Assembly (NCBI RefSeq): GCF_016863035.1 | Contig: NZ_BOOC01000003.1 | Coordinates: forward strand, 310,001-374,000 | Source: Microbispora corallina | GTDB taxonomy: Bacteria > Actinomycetota > Actinomycetes > Streptosporangiales > Streptosporangiaceae | Length of the DNA stretch: 64,000 nt | Direction of reading: 5' to 3' | Shown here: positions 30,628 through 39,743 of the stretch, one piece after another | Numbering within the stretch: position 1 is the first letter of the stretch | Layout of the letters: every line of letters begins with the position of its first letter | Program-made: the position numbers and the translations under genes | Notes under the pieces: generated by a model | Databases searched by the model: none | What the model saw: only the letters and a program-made list of their open reading frames with translations | Told to the model about the DNA's origin: nothing

Positions 30628-33276
30628 ATGCTCCCGTCCCCGCATGACGACGACGCGTCTCCCGGCCGGCGCCCGGAGGGGCCCTCGGGCCGGCCCGAGG
30701 CCGGTCCGCCGAGCCGCACCCCGAGAGGGTCCCTCAGCCGTTCCCGGGCGCGGGGCGGCGTCTCGCCCGTACGGCGGCGGATGTCGCTGGCGGCGCCCGC
30801 GGTCGCCGGCATGGCGGCGGCGGTGGCGAGCGCCCTCGGCACCTCGCTCGACATCTGGACGCTCCCCCTGACCGCGCGGATCGTCGTCACGGTGGCGGCC
30901 GCCGCCCTCGTCGGGACGCTGACCTGGGCGACCGCGACGCCCCACGCGTCCGGCGAGGGCCCGCGCGGGCCCGAGGGCGCGCCGCCTCCGGCCGAGCTGC
31001 CGCCGGTCATCGCCCACTTCACCGGCCGCCGGGAGATCCTCGACGAGCTGCGGCACCGGTTCGCCGAGCGCGACGGGGACGCCCCGCTCGTGGTGTCGTT
31101 GTACGGCCGGGGCGGGGTCGGCAAATCGGCGCTCGCGGCGCGGTTCGCCCATGAGGTCATCGGCGACTTCCGCGACGGCCAGCTCTACTTCGACCTGCGC
31201 GGCGCCGACGGCGAGGCCCGGCCGCAGGAGGTGCTCGCCGGGTTCCTGCGCGCCCTCGGCGTCCGGCTCACGACCGACCCGGGCGGCCTGACGGAGCTGC
31301 AGAAGCTCTGGTGGACCTGGACCAAGGACCGCCGCATCCTGATCCTCCTCGACAACGCGCAGAACGCCGACCAGGTCAAGGTGCTGGTGCCGCCCGAGCC
31401 GCGCTGCGCCGTCATCGTGACCTCGCGTCAGCCGCTGTTCCTGCGCAACCGCTACGACCGGCAGCTCGGCGCCTTCACCGAGGCCCAGGGCGTGGAGCTG
31501 CTGGCCCGCCTCGCCGGGGACGACCGCATCGCGGCCGACCTCGACGCGGCCCTGGAGATCGTCCGGCTGTGCGACCGGCTGCCGCTCGCCATCAGCATCT
31601 GCGGCGGCCGCCTGGCGACCAGGGAGAACTGGTCGCTGGCCGAGCTGGCCGGCCGGCTCGCGGACGAGCGCCGCCGCCTCGACCAGCTCCAGGTCGGCCG
31701 GGAGATCGACAAGAGCGTGCGGGCCTCGCTCCAGCTGAGCTACGACGACTGCACCGACATCCAGCGGCGGCTGCTGCGGCTGCTCGGCCTGCTCACCGCG
31801 CCCGACGTGCAGGCGTGGGTGGCCGGAGACCTGCTCGACACCTCGGAGCTGGACGGCGCCGACCAGCTGGAGGCGCTGGTGGACGCTCAGCTCGCCGAGT
31901 GCTCGGGCACCGACGCCACCGGCCACATGCGCTACCGGCTGCACGAGCTGGTCCGCCTCTTCGCGTACGAGCTGGCCGTACGGGAGGAGCCGGAGCCGAG
32001 GCGGCTCGCGGCGATCGAGCGCGTGCTGTACGGCTACCGCCGCCGCGCGGAGGCGGCCGCGACCGACCGCTGGCCGCAGGACTGGCGGCGGCGCGGGCGG
32101 CGGCCCGGCCCGTCCGACGGGGGCGCGGCGGCCGAGCGGCAGATCTCCTCGGCCGGCTGGTTCACCGCGGAGCGGCTGGCCCTGCTCGCGTCGGTCCACC
32201 AGGCGCGCGCCGCCGGGCTGTGGGACCTGGCCTGGGCCACCGGCCGGGCGTTCTGCTCGCTGTGCCACTCACTGCGCGCGTACTGGTCCGACTGGCGGGC
32301 CGTGGCCGACATCGCCTGTGAGGCGGCCGAGCGCACCGGCGACTCCCGTGCCCTCGGCATCGCCCTGCTGGAGCGGGCCGCCGTCGCCGGCGGGATCGGC
32401 AGGTACGCCGAGGCCCGCGCCGACGCCGATCGTGCGCGGGAGCTGTTCGACGGCCTGGGGGAGACGTGGTGGGCCGCCCGGGCGATGCGCACGGTCGGCA
32501 TGACGCTGTTCAGCGAGGGCAACCTCGACCGCGCCCAGGGCCTGCTGCTGGCCGCCGTCGACGCGTTCAAGGCCGAGGACGACCGGTGGTGGCAGGCGCG
32601 GACCCAGCGCAACCTCGCCGAGCTGCGGCTGGCCCAGCGCCGGTACGCCGAGGCACGGGAGCTCCTGGAGGACTCCCTGACCGCCTTCCAGTCCGGGGGC
32701 AACCGCTACTCGGAGGCGCAGACGCAGCGCGTGCTGGGCGAGGTGCTGGCCGCCGAGGCCCGGCGGCTGCTCGCGGCCGGCGACGCGATGGACGCCGAGC
32801 GCAGGTTCGTCCTCGCCGGCAACGCCCTCCGCTTCGCCATCCGGGCCTTCCACGACCGCAACGAGGAGTGGGAGGAGGCCCGCTGCCTGCGCGCGGCCGG
32901 CGAGATCGGCGACCCGCAGAACGGCCTGCAGGAGTACGCGAGCGTCCGCGAGGCCAAGGAGACCCTGGCCAAGCTGGGCGACTCCTGGGGTGTCGCCCGT
33001 ACCGAGATGTCCGAGGCCGGCGCCCTGGCGCGGCTGGGCCGCCAGGACGAGGCGGTCGAGGGACTGCGGGGCGCCGCCCGGCACTTCGCGGAGCTGGGCG
33101 ACCGCTGGTGGCAGGCGCGCGGGCTGCGCACGCTCAGCGAGGTGCTCCTGGAGGCCGGGCGGCGGGCCGAGGCCCGGGAGCCGGCGGCCGAGGCGCTGGC
33201 CATCTACCGCAGCCTCGGGAACGAGGCCGGCATGTCGCGCGCCCAGGACGTCCTGGAGCGGGCCAGCCGCGGGTGA
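30628..33276 (+). CDS. Membrane-anchored NB-ARC/TPR (STAND) protein
   Basis: 882-aa STAND ATPase. A basic, Pro/Ser-rich start (about 1-50) is followed by two hydrophobic segments (about 55-70 and 80-103), suggesting membrane anchoring. The NB-ARC domain follows, with P-loop GRGGVGKS at 160-167, ILILLDNAQNADQ (Walker B) and IVTSRQPLFLRN; then GLPLA-like LPLAISICGGRLA and a winged-helix. From about residue 480 on come many TPR-like helices (WWAARAMRTVGMTLFSEGNL, WWQARTQRNLAELRLAQRRY). No effector enzyme or DNA-binding domain was seen. ATG 30628; SD GGAGGA upstream. It probably acts as a ligand-triggered switch or scaffold. Confidence 0.88.
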   Translation: MLPSPHDDDASPGRRPEGPSGRPEAGPPSRTPRGSLSRSRARGGVSPVRRRMSLAAPAVAGMAAAVASALGTSLDIWTLPLTARIVVTVAAAALVGTLTWATATPHASGEGPRGPEGAPPPAELPPVIAHFTGRREILDELRHRFAERDGDAPLVVSLYGRGGVGKSALAARFAHEVIGDFRDGQLYFDLRGADGEARPQEVLAGFLRALGVRLTTDPGGLTELQKLWWTWTKDRRILILLDNAQNADQVKVLVPPEPRCAVIVTSRQPLFLRNRYDRQLGAFTEAQGVELLARLAGDDRIAADLDAALEIVRLCDRLPLAISICGGRLATRENWSLAELAGRLADERRRLDQLQVGREIDKSVRASLQLSYDDCTDIQRRLLRLLGLLTAPDVQAWVAGDLLDTSELDGADQLEALVDAQLAECSGTDATGHMRYRLHELVRLFAYELAVREEPEPRRLAAIERVLYGYRRRAEAAATDRWPQDWRRRGRRPGPSDGGAAAERQISSAGWFTAERLALLASVHQARAAGLWDLAWATGRAFCSLCHSLRAYWSDWRAVADIACEAAERTGDSRALGIALLERAAVAGGIGRYAEARADADRARELFDGLGETWWAARAMRTVGMTLFSEGNLDRAQGLLLAAVDAFKAEDDRWWQARTQRNLAELRLAQRRYAEARELLEDSLTAFQSGGNRYSEAQTQRVLGEVLAAEARRLLAAGDAMDAERRFVLAGNALRFAIRAFHDRNEEWEEARCLRAAGEIGDPQNGLQEYASVREAKETLAKLGDSWGVARTEMSEAGALARLGRQDEAVEGLRGAARHFAELGDRWWQARGLRTLSEVLLEAGRRAEAREPAAEALAIYRSLGNEAGMSRAQDVLERASRG

Positions 33277-33371
33277 CGCGCGGGTGGAATGTCCTGGCAT
33301 GACGTTCGGTGGGACAGACATTCACTCTGCCCTCACGTTCGCGCCATTTTGCGACATATAGGCTCTTGGGG

Positions 33372-34163
33372 GTGAACGAGCGCTGGATTGATCTCGAAGG
33401 TGCGGTCAACGTACGGGACCTGGGCGGGCTGCCCACGACGGACGGCGGGACGACCCGGTACGGGCGGATCCTGCGGGCGGACAACCTCCAGGGTCTGACC
33501 GAGGGCGACCTCGGCCGGCTCGTGGGGGACCTCAAGCTGCGCAACGTCGTCGACCTCCGCTCCGACACCGAGGTGCGGCTGGAGGGGCCCGGGCCGCTGA
33601 CCCGGCTGCCGGAGATCGAGATCCACCATCTCAGCCTGTTCGCCGAGGGCGGGCGGTTCACCGACGTCGAGGCCGACACGATCGACGACCGGGCGCTGCC
33701 GTGGCAGGACGAGCGCCCCGAGGACGAGGTCGCCGAACTCCGGGTCACCGGCTACTACTACGGCTACCTGCGCGACCGCCCCGACTCCGTGGTGGCGGCG
33801 CTGCGCGTGCTGGCCGACGGCGACGGCATGGCGGTCGTCCACTGCGCCGCGGGCAAGGACCGCACCGGCGTGGTCAGCGCGCTCGCGCTGGCCGTCGCCG
33901 GGGCCACCCCCGAGGCGATTATCGACGACTACGTGGCGACCGGCGAGCGGCTGGAGGGCATCCTCGCGCGGCTGCGGGCGAGCGACACGTACCGGACCGA
34001 CCTCGACTCCAAGCCCGCCGACAGCCACCTGCCGCGGGCGGAGTACATGGCCCAGTTCCTGACCACGCTGGAGGACAGGTTCGGCGGCCCGTTCGGCTGG
34101 CTGGAGACCCAGGGCTGGACCGAGGAGGACACCGAGGCGCTGCGCGCCCGTCTGCGCGACTGA
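33372..34163 (+). CDS. Tyrosine phosphatase family protein (PTP-type, CX5R)
   Basis: 263-aa cysteine phosphatase of the Y_phosphatase3 type. N-terminal GAVNVRDLGGLPTTDGGTTR, then RILRADNLQGLTEGDL and the P-loop VVHCAAGKDRTGVVSAL, where HC-x5-R holds the catalytic Cys and Arg with KDRTG typical of broad phosphatases, including PtpB-like enzymes. GTG 33372 was chosen: it lies near an AT-rich GACATATAGG that could be a -10 of a nearly leaderless transcript. An in-frame GTG at 33309 is the alternative. Confidence 0.88.
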   Translation: MNERWIDLEGAVNVRDLGGLPTTDGGTTRYGRILRADNLQGLTEGDLGRLVGDLKLRNVVDLRSDTEVRLEGPGPLTRLPEIEIHHLSLFAEGGRFTDVEADTIDDRALPWQDERPEDEVAELRVTGYYYGYLRDRPDSVVAALRVLADGDGMAVVHCAAGKDRTGVVSALALAVAGATPEAIIDDYVATGERLEGILARLRASDTYRTDLDSKPADSHLPRAEYMAQFLTTLEDRFGGPFGWLETQGWTEEDTEALRARLRD

Positions 34164-34198
34164 ACCCCTGCGAGGGGGGTCGGCGAACCGGACTCACG

Positions 34199-34229
34199 GG
34201 AAGTTGTATAGGCTTCCTATGTAATTTCC
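34199..34229. promoter_or_regulatory. Probable MarR operator
   Basis: GGAAGTTGTATAGG (34199-34212) and CCTATGTAATTTCC (34216-34229) pair at 11 of 14 positions around CTT, an AT-rich inverted repeat ending 22 nt before the MarR start. Its size (31 bp) and position fit MarR autoregulation. The AT-rich arms likely include the -10. Confidence 0.65.
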
Positions 34230-34251
34230 GGTTCGCGTCAGGAGCATGCCC

Positions 34252-34716
34252 GTGGCCGACACCCACGCCGCCGTCCCCGGAGAGGAGACTCCTCCGGTCG
34301 CCGCCGTGCTCGAAGAGCTCGCGCTGCTCGCCGTACGGCGGCTGACGACGCCTCGCGACATCAGCCTCACGGCCGCGTCCACGCTGTCGTCCCTCGAACG
34401 GAACGGTCCCGCGCGGCTGAGCACCCTCGCCGCCGAGCAGGGGGTCAGCCAGCCGTCGATGACCCAGCTCGTGCAGCGCCTGGAGCGTGAGGGGCTCGTG
34501 GGCCGGCGGTCCGACAGCCTGGACGGACGGGCCACCCGGATCGCCGTCACCGACGCCGGACTGGAACTGCTGGCCGTACGGCGGCGCCGGCGCAGGGACC
34601 TCATCGCCGACATGCTCGGCGGGCTGTCCCCCGAAGAGCGGCGGGAGATCGACCGGCTCGCCGGCGAGTTCCTCCCGCTGCTGCTGCGCCTGCTGGAGAC
34701 CCCGGCGGCCGAGTAG
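34252..34716 (+). CDS. MarR-family regulator
   Basis: 154-aa winged-helix regulator. HTH region LAAEQGVSQPSMTQLVQRLE, then the wing GLVGRRSDSLDGRATRIAVT with the Asp-x-Arg of MarR proteins, and C-terminal dimerisation helices. The GTG at 34252 is chosen because AGGAG (34240-34244) is 7 nt upstream; the ATG at 34246 is only 1 nt from it. It precedes an MFS exporter by 50 nt, so it probably represses that gene and itself in response to a small toxic compound. Confidence 0.9.
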   Translation: MADTHAAVPGEETPPVAAVLEELALLAVRRLTTPRDISLTAASTLSSLERNGPARLSTLAAEQGVSQPSMTQLVQRLEREGLVGRRSDSLDGRATRIAVTDAGLELLAVRRRRRRDLIADMLGGLSPEERREIDRLAGEFLPLLLRLLETPAAE

Positions 34717-34766
34717 CCCCTGGCCGCCGCCCGACGGCCACCCCCTCGCTACCTCCAGGAGGTTCG

Positions 34767-36041
34767 GTGAGCTCTGCTCATGCCCCCGTTTCCAATCCCT
34801 TCAAGCAGCCGAAGGCGGTCTGGGCCGTCGCCTTCGCCTGTGTCATCTCCTTCATGGGGATCGGGCTGGTGGACCCGATCCTCCCGGCTCTCAGCAGCAA
34901 GCTGCACGCGACGCCGAGTCAGGTGTCGCTGCTGTTCACCAGCTACCTCGTCGTCACCGCGGTGGCCATGCTCGTCACCGGCTGGGTCTCCAGCCGGATC
35001 GGCGCCAAGCGCACGCTGATCGCGGGCCTGGTCCTCATCGTCGTGTTCAGCGCGCTCGCCGGGCTGTCCGGCAGCATCGGCGGCATCGTCGGCTTCCGCG
35101 CGGGCTGGGGACTGGGGAACGCCCTGTTCATCGCCACCTCGCTCGCGGTCATCGTCGCGTCGAGCAGCGGCGGGTTCGCCGGCGCCATCATCCTGTACGA
35201 GACCGCGCTCGGCGTCGGCATCGCCATCGGCCCGCTGCTCGGCGGCGAGCTGGGCGGCATCAGCTGGCGCGGCCCGTTCTTCGGCGTCGCCGTCCTCATG
35301 GCGATCGCGCTCGCCGCCACCGTCACGCTGGTCCGCCCGACGCCGCGGCCCGCCCGCAGGACCGGCGTCCTCGACCCCATCAGGGCGCTGCGCCACCGCG
35401 GCCTGCTCACCATGGGCCTGACCGCCCTCTGCTACAACTGGGGCTTCTTCACCGTCCTCGGCTTCGCGCCGTTCCCCATGGGGCTCGACGCCCACCGGCT
35501 CGGCTACGTCTTCACCGGCTGGGGGCTCCTGGTCGCCCTGTTCTCCGTCTTCGGCGCCCCCCGGCTGCAGGCGCGCTTCGGCATCGCCAAGACGCTCTAC
35601 GCCAACCTCGTGCTGTTCAGCGCGGACATCCTGGTGATCGCGCTGTTCACGGACAACACGACCGTCCTGGTCTGCTGCGTCATCGTCGCCGGGGTCTTCA
35701 TCGGCGTGAACAACACGGTCACCACACAGGCGGTCATGACGATCGCGCCGGTGGAGCGGCCGGTGGCCTCCGCCGCGTACGGGTTCATCCGCTTCATCGG
35801 GGGCGGCCTGGCCCCGTTCGCCGCGGGCAAGCTCGCCGAGGGGGTGAACGTCCACGCGCCGTTCTACGTGGGCGCGGCCTCGGTGCTGCTCGGCGTGGTC
35901 GTCCTGGCCACGGCGCACCGACAGCTCGGCGAGGCCGAGCGCGTCCAGGCGGCCGAGCTGGCCGCGGCCGCGCCGGCCGCCGCGCGGCGCGAGGAACTGC
36001 AGGAGGAGGCGCTCGCCGAGGACCTCGGCAGCGCCACCTGA
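34767..36041 (+). CDS. MFS transporter (drug-efflux type)
   Basis: 424-aa major facilitator with 12 predicted helices. The first-half signature LVTGWVSSRIGAKRTLIAGL (loop 2-3) and the motif around helix 5 (ALGVGIAIGPLLGGELGGIS, like motif C of antiporters) suggest a drug:proton antiporter. The C-terminal 40 residues are Ala/Glu-rich. GTG 34767 follows CAGGAGG by 6 nt. Adjacent MarR regulator supports inducible efflux. Confidence 0.92.
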   Translation: MSSAHAPVSNPFKQPKAVWAVAFACVISFMGIGLVDPILPALSSKLHATPSQVSLLFTSYLVVTAVAMLVTGWVSSRIGAKRTLIAGLVLIVVFSALAGLSGSIGGIVGFRAGWGLGNALFIATSLAVIVASSSGGFAGAIILYETALGVGIAIGPLLGGELGGISWRGPFFGVAVLMAIALAATVTLVRPTPRPARRTGVLDPIRALRHRGLLTMGLTALCYNWGFFTVLGFAPFPMGLDAHRLGYVFTGWGLLVALFSVFGAPRLQARFGIAKTLYANLVLFSADILVIALFTDNTTVLVCCVIVAGVFIGVNNTVTTQAVMTIAPVERPVASAAYGFIRFIGGGLAPFAAGKLAEGVNVHAPFYVGAASVLLGVVVLATAHRQLGEAERVQAAELAAAAPAAARREELQEEALAEDLGSAT

Positions 36042-36068
36042 GCACCCCTCACGGGCCCGCGGACGCGT

Positions 36069-36095
36069 CCGGCGCCGACCTCCCTCCGGCGCCGG
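36069..36095. terminator. Hairpin between convergent MFS and oxidoreductase genes
   Basis: CCGGCGCCG (36069-36077) pairs with CGGCGCCGG (36087-36095) around 9 nt. Convergent gap 36042-36158. Confidence 0.55.
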
Positions 36096-36100
36096 GCGCG

Positions 36101-36151
36101 CCGCTCACCCGGCCGCGCCGCTCAGGCGGCCGTGCCGCTCACCCGGCTGCG
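36101..36151. repeat. 17-bp tandem repeats before the Gfo/Idh/MocA stop
   Basis: Three 17-bp units (CCGCTCACCCGGCCGCG, CCGCTCAGGCGGCCGTG, CCGCTCACCCGGCTGCG) lie 7 nt from the minus-strand stop at 36159, each carrying a TCA like the stop. Confidence 0.85.
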
Positions 36152-36158
36152 ACGTCGG

Positions 36159-37235
36159 TCACCCCTCGGGTACGGGCACGACCTGTCCCGTGCCGGCCGA
36201 CAGCGTCGCGGCCTCCAGGACGGCGACGGTCGCGGCGGCGCTGTCCGCCGTCACGGGCGGCGGAGCGCCCTCCCGCAGGGAGGCCAGCACGCCCTCGTAG
36301 AAGAGCTGGTAGGCCCCGTGCTCGGTGGGGACCGGGCGGTCGTCGCCCTCGGTCCCGAGGCGGCCCCACCGCTCGGGCGCCTCGGCGCCCCAGCCCGCGC
36401 CGCCGAAGGCGTGCGGGTCGCCGGGCCGCTCGCCCGCCCGCAGGCGGTCCTCCTGTGGGTCCAGGCCCCACTTGACGTACGCCGCCTGCGAGCCGAGCAC
36501 CCGGAACCGGGGCCCGAGGCGGGCGGCGACCGCGCTCATCCACAGATGCGACCGCGTGCCGCTCGCGTGCGTGAGCGCCACGAACGCGTCGTCGTCGTTG
36601 CTCACGCCCGCACGCCGGATGTCGGCCTCGGCGTACACGTGGGAGACCGGCCCGAAGAGCTGGAGCGCCTGGTCGACCAGGTGGCTGCCGAGGTCGTAGA
36701 GCGTGCCGCCGACCTCGCCGGGGCCGCCCGTCTCGCGCCAGCCGCCCTTCGGCACCGGACGCCACCGCTCGAACCGCGACTCGAAGCGGTGCACCCTCCC
36801 CAGCTCGGGCAGCAGGCGGCGCAGCGTCAGGAAGTCGCCGTCCCAGCGCCGGTTCTGGAAGACCGCGAGCATGAGGTCGCGCTCGCGGGCCAGCCGCGCC
36901 AGCTCGCGCGCGTCCGCGGCCGTGCCGGCGAGCGGCTTGTCGACGACGACCGGCAGGCCCGCCTTGAGCGCCTCGGTCGCGAGCGGCACGTGGGTGCGGT
37001 TGGGGGAGGCGACGACCACCAGGTCGGACCGGTCCCACAGGTCGGCCGCGTCGGCGACGACCTCGGCGCCGGGGTGCTCGCGCCGTACCCGCTCGGCCTT
37101 GGCCGGGTCGCGGGTGACGACGGCGGACAGCCGCAGGCCCGGGGTGGCCGCGATCAGCGGCGCGTGGAAGAAGGAGCCCGCGGGGCCGTAGCCGGCCAGG
37201 CCGACGCGGTACTCGGCGACGTCGGGGAAGCTCAT
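36159..37235 (-). CDS. Gfo/Idh/MocA-family oxidoreductase
   Basis: 358-aa NAD(P)-dependent oxidoreductase. N-terminal Rossmann fold (YRVGLAGYGPAGSFFHAPLI), the conserved VVVDKPLAGT motif with Lys of the EKP type, FQNRRWDGDF, then the C-terminal alpha/beta domain with GGTLYDLGSHLVDQALQLFG. Substrate probably a sugar or inositol-like polyol; not determinable. Starts 6 nt after the PAC2 stop, so the two are co-transcribed. Confidence 0.92.
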   Translation of the reverse strand: MSFPDVAEYRVGLAGYGPAGSFFHAPLIAATPGLRLSAVVTRDPAKAERVRREHPGAEVVADAADLWDRSDLVVVASPNRTHVPLATEALKAGLPVVVDKPLAGTAADARELARLARERDLMLAVFQNRRWDGDFLTLRRLLPELGRVHRFESRFERWRPVPKGGWRETGGPGEVGGTLYDLGSHLVDQALQLFGPVSHVYAEADIRRAGVSNDDDAFVALTHASGTRSHLWMSAVAARLGPRFRVLGSQAAYVKWGLDPQEDRLRAGERPGDPHAFGGAGWGAEAPERWGRLGTEGDDRPVPTEHGAYQLFYEGVLASLREGAPPPVTADSAAATVAVLEAATLSAGTGQVVPVPEG

Positions 37236-37241
37236 CGGCGG

Positions 37242-38147
37242 TCAGGAGTCCCGGTCGTCGCGCTCGGCGAGGAACGCCTCGAACTGCGCGGCCAGCTCCT
37301 CGCCGGTCGGCATCGGGGTGTCCTCGGCGAGCAGGCTCTCCCGCTCCGCGCCCGTCTGGAACGCGTCGTACTGCTGCTCCAGGCCGCGGATCGCCCCCGA
37401 CAGCTCCGCCGAGGCGCTGATCTGCTCCTCGATCTCGCCGGTCGTCCGTTCGGCGGCCTCGCCCAGCGCGTCCAGCGGGAAGACCAGCCCGGTCGCCCGG
37501 GTGATGGCCTCCAGCGCGGCCAGGGCGGCCTGGGGGTACTCCGCCTGGGCCAGGTAGTGGGGCACGTGCAGGGCGAAGCCGAGCGTGTCGTGGCCCTTGG
37601 CGCCGAGACGGTACTCGATGAGGGCGGCCGCGCTCCCCGGCACCCGCACCTTGCCGAACGGGCTCGGCGAGCCGCCCGCCAGCTCCGGCTTGGAGCCGTG
37701 GGCCGTGTGGCCGAGCGGCCGCGTGTGCGGGACGCCCATCGGGATGCCGTGCACGGTCACCAGCGTGCTCACGCCCAGCTTCGCGACGAGCACCTCGACG
37801 GCCTCGGTGAACAGCTCCCACTCCCGGTCGGGCTCGGGGCCGGTCATCACGAGGAACGGCGTGCCGGTGAGGTCGTACGCGAGGTGGACGGCCAGTTCGG
37901 GGGTGTCGTAGTCGGTCCAGTGGTCGCTGTCGAAGGTCATCACCGGCCGCCGGGACCGGTAGTCGAGCAGCCGGTCCACGTCGAACGTCGCGACGACCCG
38001 GTGCTCCAGCTCGGCGAGGAGGTGACCGAGCGCCAGCCTCCCGGCCGCGCCTGCGTCGACGAACCCCTCGAAGTGGTAGAGCAGCACCGGATCGGTCAGC
38101 TCGGGGAGCTCCCCTTCGAGCCGAAAGAGATCCGTGGGGTCGAACAC
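37242..38147 (-). CDS. PAC2-family protein (proteasome assembly chaperone-like)
   Basis: 301-aa PAC2 domain protein. Characteristic segments are VLLYHFEGFVDAGAAGRLAL, FDVDRLLDYRSRRPVMTFDS, FLVMTGPEPDREWELFTEAV and the GFALHVPHYLAQAEYPQAAL stretch. Actinobacterial members are common and often occur in species with proteasomes, but their exact role is unclear. GTG 38147 is the start. Acidic C-terminal helices follow the domain. Confidence 0.88.
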   Translation of the reverse strand: MFDPTDLFRLEGELPELTDPVLLYHFEGFVDAGAAGRLALGHLLAELEHRVVATFDVDRLLDYRSRRPVMTFDSDHWTDYDTPELAVHLAYDLTGTPFLVMTGPEPDREWELFTEAVEVLVAKLGVSTLVTVHGIPMGVPHTRPLGHTAHGSKPELAGGSPSPFGKVRVPGSAAALIEYRLGAKGHDTLGFALHVPHYLAQAEYPQAALAALEAITRATGLVFPLDALGEAAERTTGEIEEQISASAELSGAIRGLEQQYDAFQTGAERESLLAEDTPMPTGEELAAQFEAFLAERDDRDS

Positions 38148-38247
38148 GTGTCCCAGCCTTTCTCAAGGAGCCTTTACCTACAGAACCTACGGGGTGCCCC
38201 AGGGATTCCGCGCGGTTGCGGCGACCTTACCGGTGGACAATGGCCAC

Positions 38248-38631
38248 ATGGAGTCCGACCCGGAGCTGGAGGGATTCGCCACCCGCCTTTTCGACCTCGC
38301 GCGGGCGGGGGAGACGGAGGCGCTGTGCGCGTACGTGGACGCGGGCGTCCCGGCGAACCTGCGCAACCAGAAGGGCGACACGCTGCTGATGCTCGCGGCC
38401 TACCACGGCCACGCGGGCACGGTCCGCGCTCTGGCCGAGCGCGGCGCCGACCCGGACCTGGCCAACGACCGCGGCCAGACGCCGCTCGCGGGAGCCGTGT
38501 TCAAGCAGGAGGTCGAGGTGGTGCGGGCCCTGCTGGACGCGGGCGCCGACCCCCAGGCCGGCACCCCGTCCGCCCTGGAAACCGCCCGGATGTTCGGGAA
38601 TCCCCAGATCGTCTCGTTGCTGGAGATCTGA
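38248..38631 (+). CDS. Ankyrin-repeat protein
   Basis: 127-aa protein made of about three ankyrin repeats: AYVDAGVPANLRNQKGDTLL, MLAAYHGHAGTVRALAERGA then DPDLANDRGQTPLAGAVFKQ, and ALLDAGADPQAGTPSALETA. Such short proteins act through protein-protein contacts. ATG 38248 begins the N-terminal capping helix. Divergent from the PAC2 gene; partner unknown. Confidence 0.9.
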   Translation: MESDPELEGFATRLFDLARAGETEALCAYVDAGVPANLRNQKGDTLLMLAAYHGHAGTVRALAERGADPDLANDRGQTPLAGAVFKQEVEVVRALLDAGADPQAGTPSALETARMFGNPQIVSLLEI

Positions 38632-38705
38632 ATCGGGTGTCCGTAATTTGTCACCTTGGGCACATGGTCTGGCGGTATGGCCTACCTCTGGTCATGCTGT
38701 AACGC

Positions 38706-39743
38706 GTGGTTACTACGTTCACCAATCCCCTCGGTAGGCACCCACTTCGTATTCCTCCGCTGGACTGCCCCTTCCCCAGCGAGATCAACCCCCATGTTGA
38801 CGAGGCGAATCAGGAGAGTTTCGCCTGGCTTCTCCGGACCGGAATGATCGAGGACGCGCGGCAACTCGACGTGTACCGGCAGGCGAAGTTCGGATGGCTG
38901 ACGGCCCGCGCGTATCCGCGTGTCGACAGGGACATGCTCCGGCTCCTGATGGATTGGTGCGTCTGGCTCTTCGCGTTCGACGACGGCTTCTGCGAATCCG
39001 AGCTGCTGAGCCGCCGGACGGCTCTGATCGCCCAAGCGCTCCCCGACATGTTCCGGGTCCTGCACGATCTCGACTCGGGCGGTGAGTTGACCAACGTCTT
39101 CGCCCGCACACTTCGCGAGCTGAAGGAGCGAATCGCCGTACACGCCGAACCGGATCAGCTCGACCGTTGGTCCACCGCCACCAAGGAGTACATCTTCGCC
39201 CAGGTGTGGGAGGCGGCGAACCGGGAAACCCAGGCGGTGCCCACTCCCGAGGACTACATTTTCATGCGCCGCCGAACTGGGGCGATGTATCCGGTCTATG
39301 CCCTCATCGATATCGCGGGCGGTTACCGCCTGACTCCCGAGGAGTGGCACCACCCCGACATCCGGGAGCTCACAGAGCACGCCAACGATCTCGTGGTCTG
39401 GGACAACGATCTCTTCTCCTACGCCAAGGAGCGGGAGCACGACAGAGCCCGGCACAACCTGGTCAACGTTCTGATCACGCACCGCGGATACGCCCTGCAG
39501 GAGGCGCTCGACGAGGTGGCGGGGATGCACGACCGGGCCGTGGAGCGGATGGTCGAGCTTCGAGCCTCGGTCGAGAAGTGGGGTTCGCAGGGGGTCCTGG
39601 ACTACACGCTCGGACTTGAGCACTGGGTGCGCGGGCACATCGAGTACTCCCTCAACAGCGCCCGGTACATCCACGCCTGGCCCTCGAACACGTACTGGCC
39701 GGCGATGGCCGACAGGGGCCGGGTCGAGGCCGACCGGGCTTAG
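38706..39743 (+). CDS. Class I terpene cyclase
   Basis: 345-aa bacterial terpene synthase, cyclising a prenyl diphosphate (probably FPP or GPP). The Asp-rich metal motif is FAFDDGFCES (Asp92, Asp93), shorter than DDxxD but of the kind seen in bacterial cyclases. The NSE triad is WDNDLFSYAKERE (Asn234, Ser238, Glu242), followed by the pocket-closing RY pair in SARYIHAW near the C-terminus. GTG 38706 probably gives a nearly leaderless mRNA. No prenyl transferase or P450 neighbour is seen, so the product is an unmodified terpene or is modified elsewhere. The stop overlaps the convergent regulator's stop by 4 nt. Confidence 0.92.
   Translation: MVTTFTNPLGRHPLRIPPLDCPFPSEINPHVDEANQESFAWLLRTGMIEDARQLDVYRQAKFGWLTARAYPRVDRDMLRLLMDWCVWLFAFDDGFCESELLSRRTALIAQALPDMFRVLHDLDSGGELTNVFARTLRELKERIAVHAEPDQLDRWSTATKEYIFAQVWEAANRETQAVPTPEDYIFMRRRTGAMYPVYALIDIAGGYRLTPEEWHHPDIRELTEHANDLVVWDNDLFSYAKEREHDRARHNLVNVLITHRGYALQEALDEVAGMHDRAVERMVELRASVEKWGSQGVLDYTLGLEHWVRGHIEYSLNSARYIHAWPSNTYWPAMADRGRVEADRA

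Noticed and set aside
33300-33362. 20-codon ORF ending PFCDI before the phosphatase
   Set aside because: No ribosome site and no known leader motif; lies in a promoter region.
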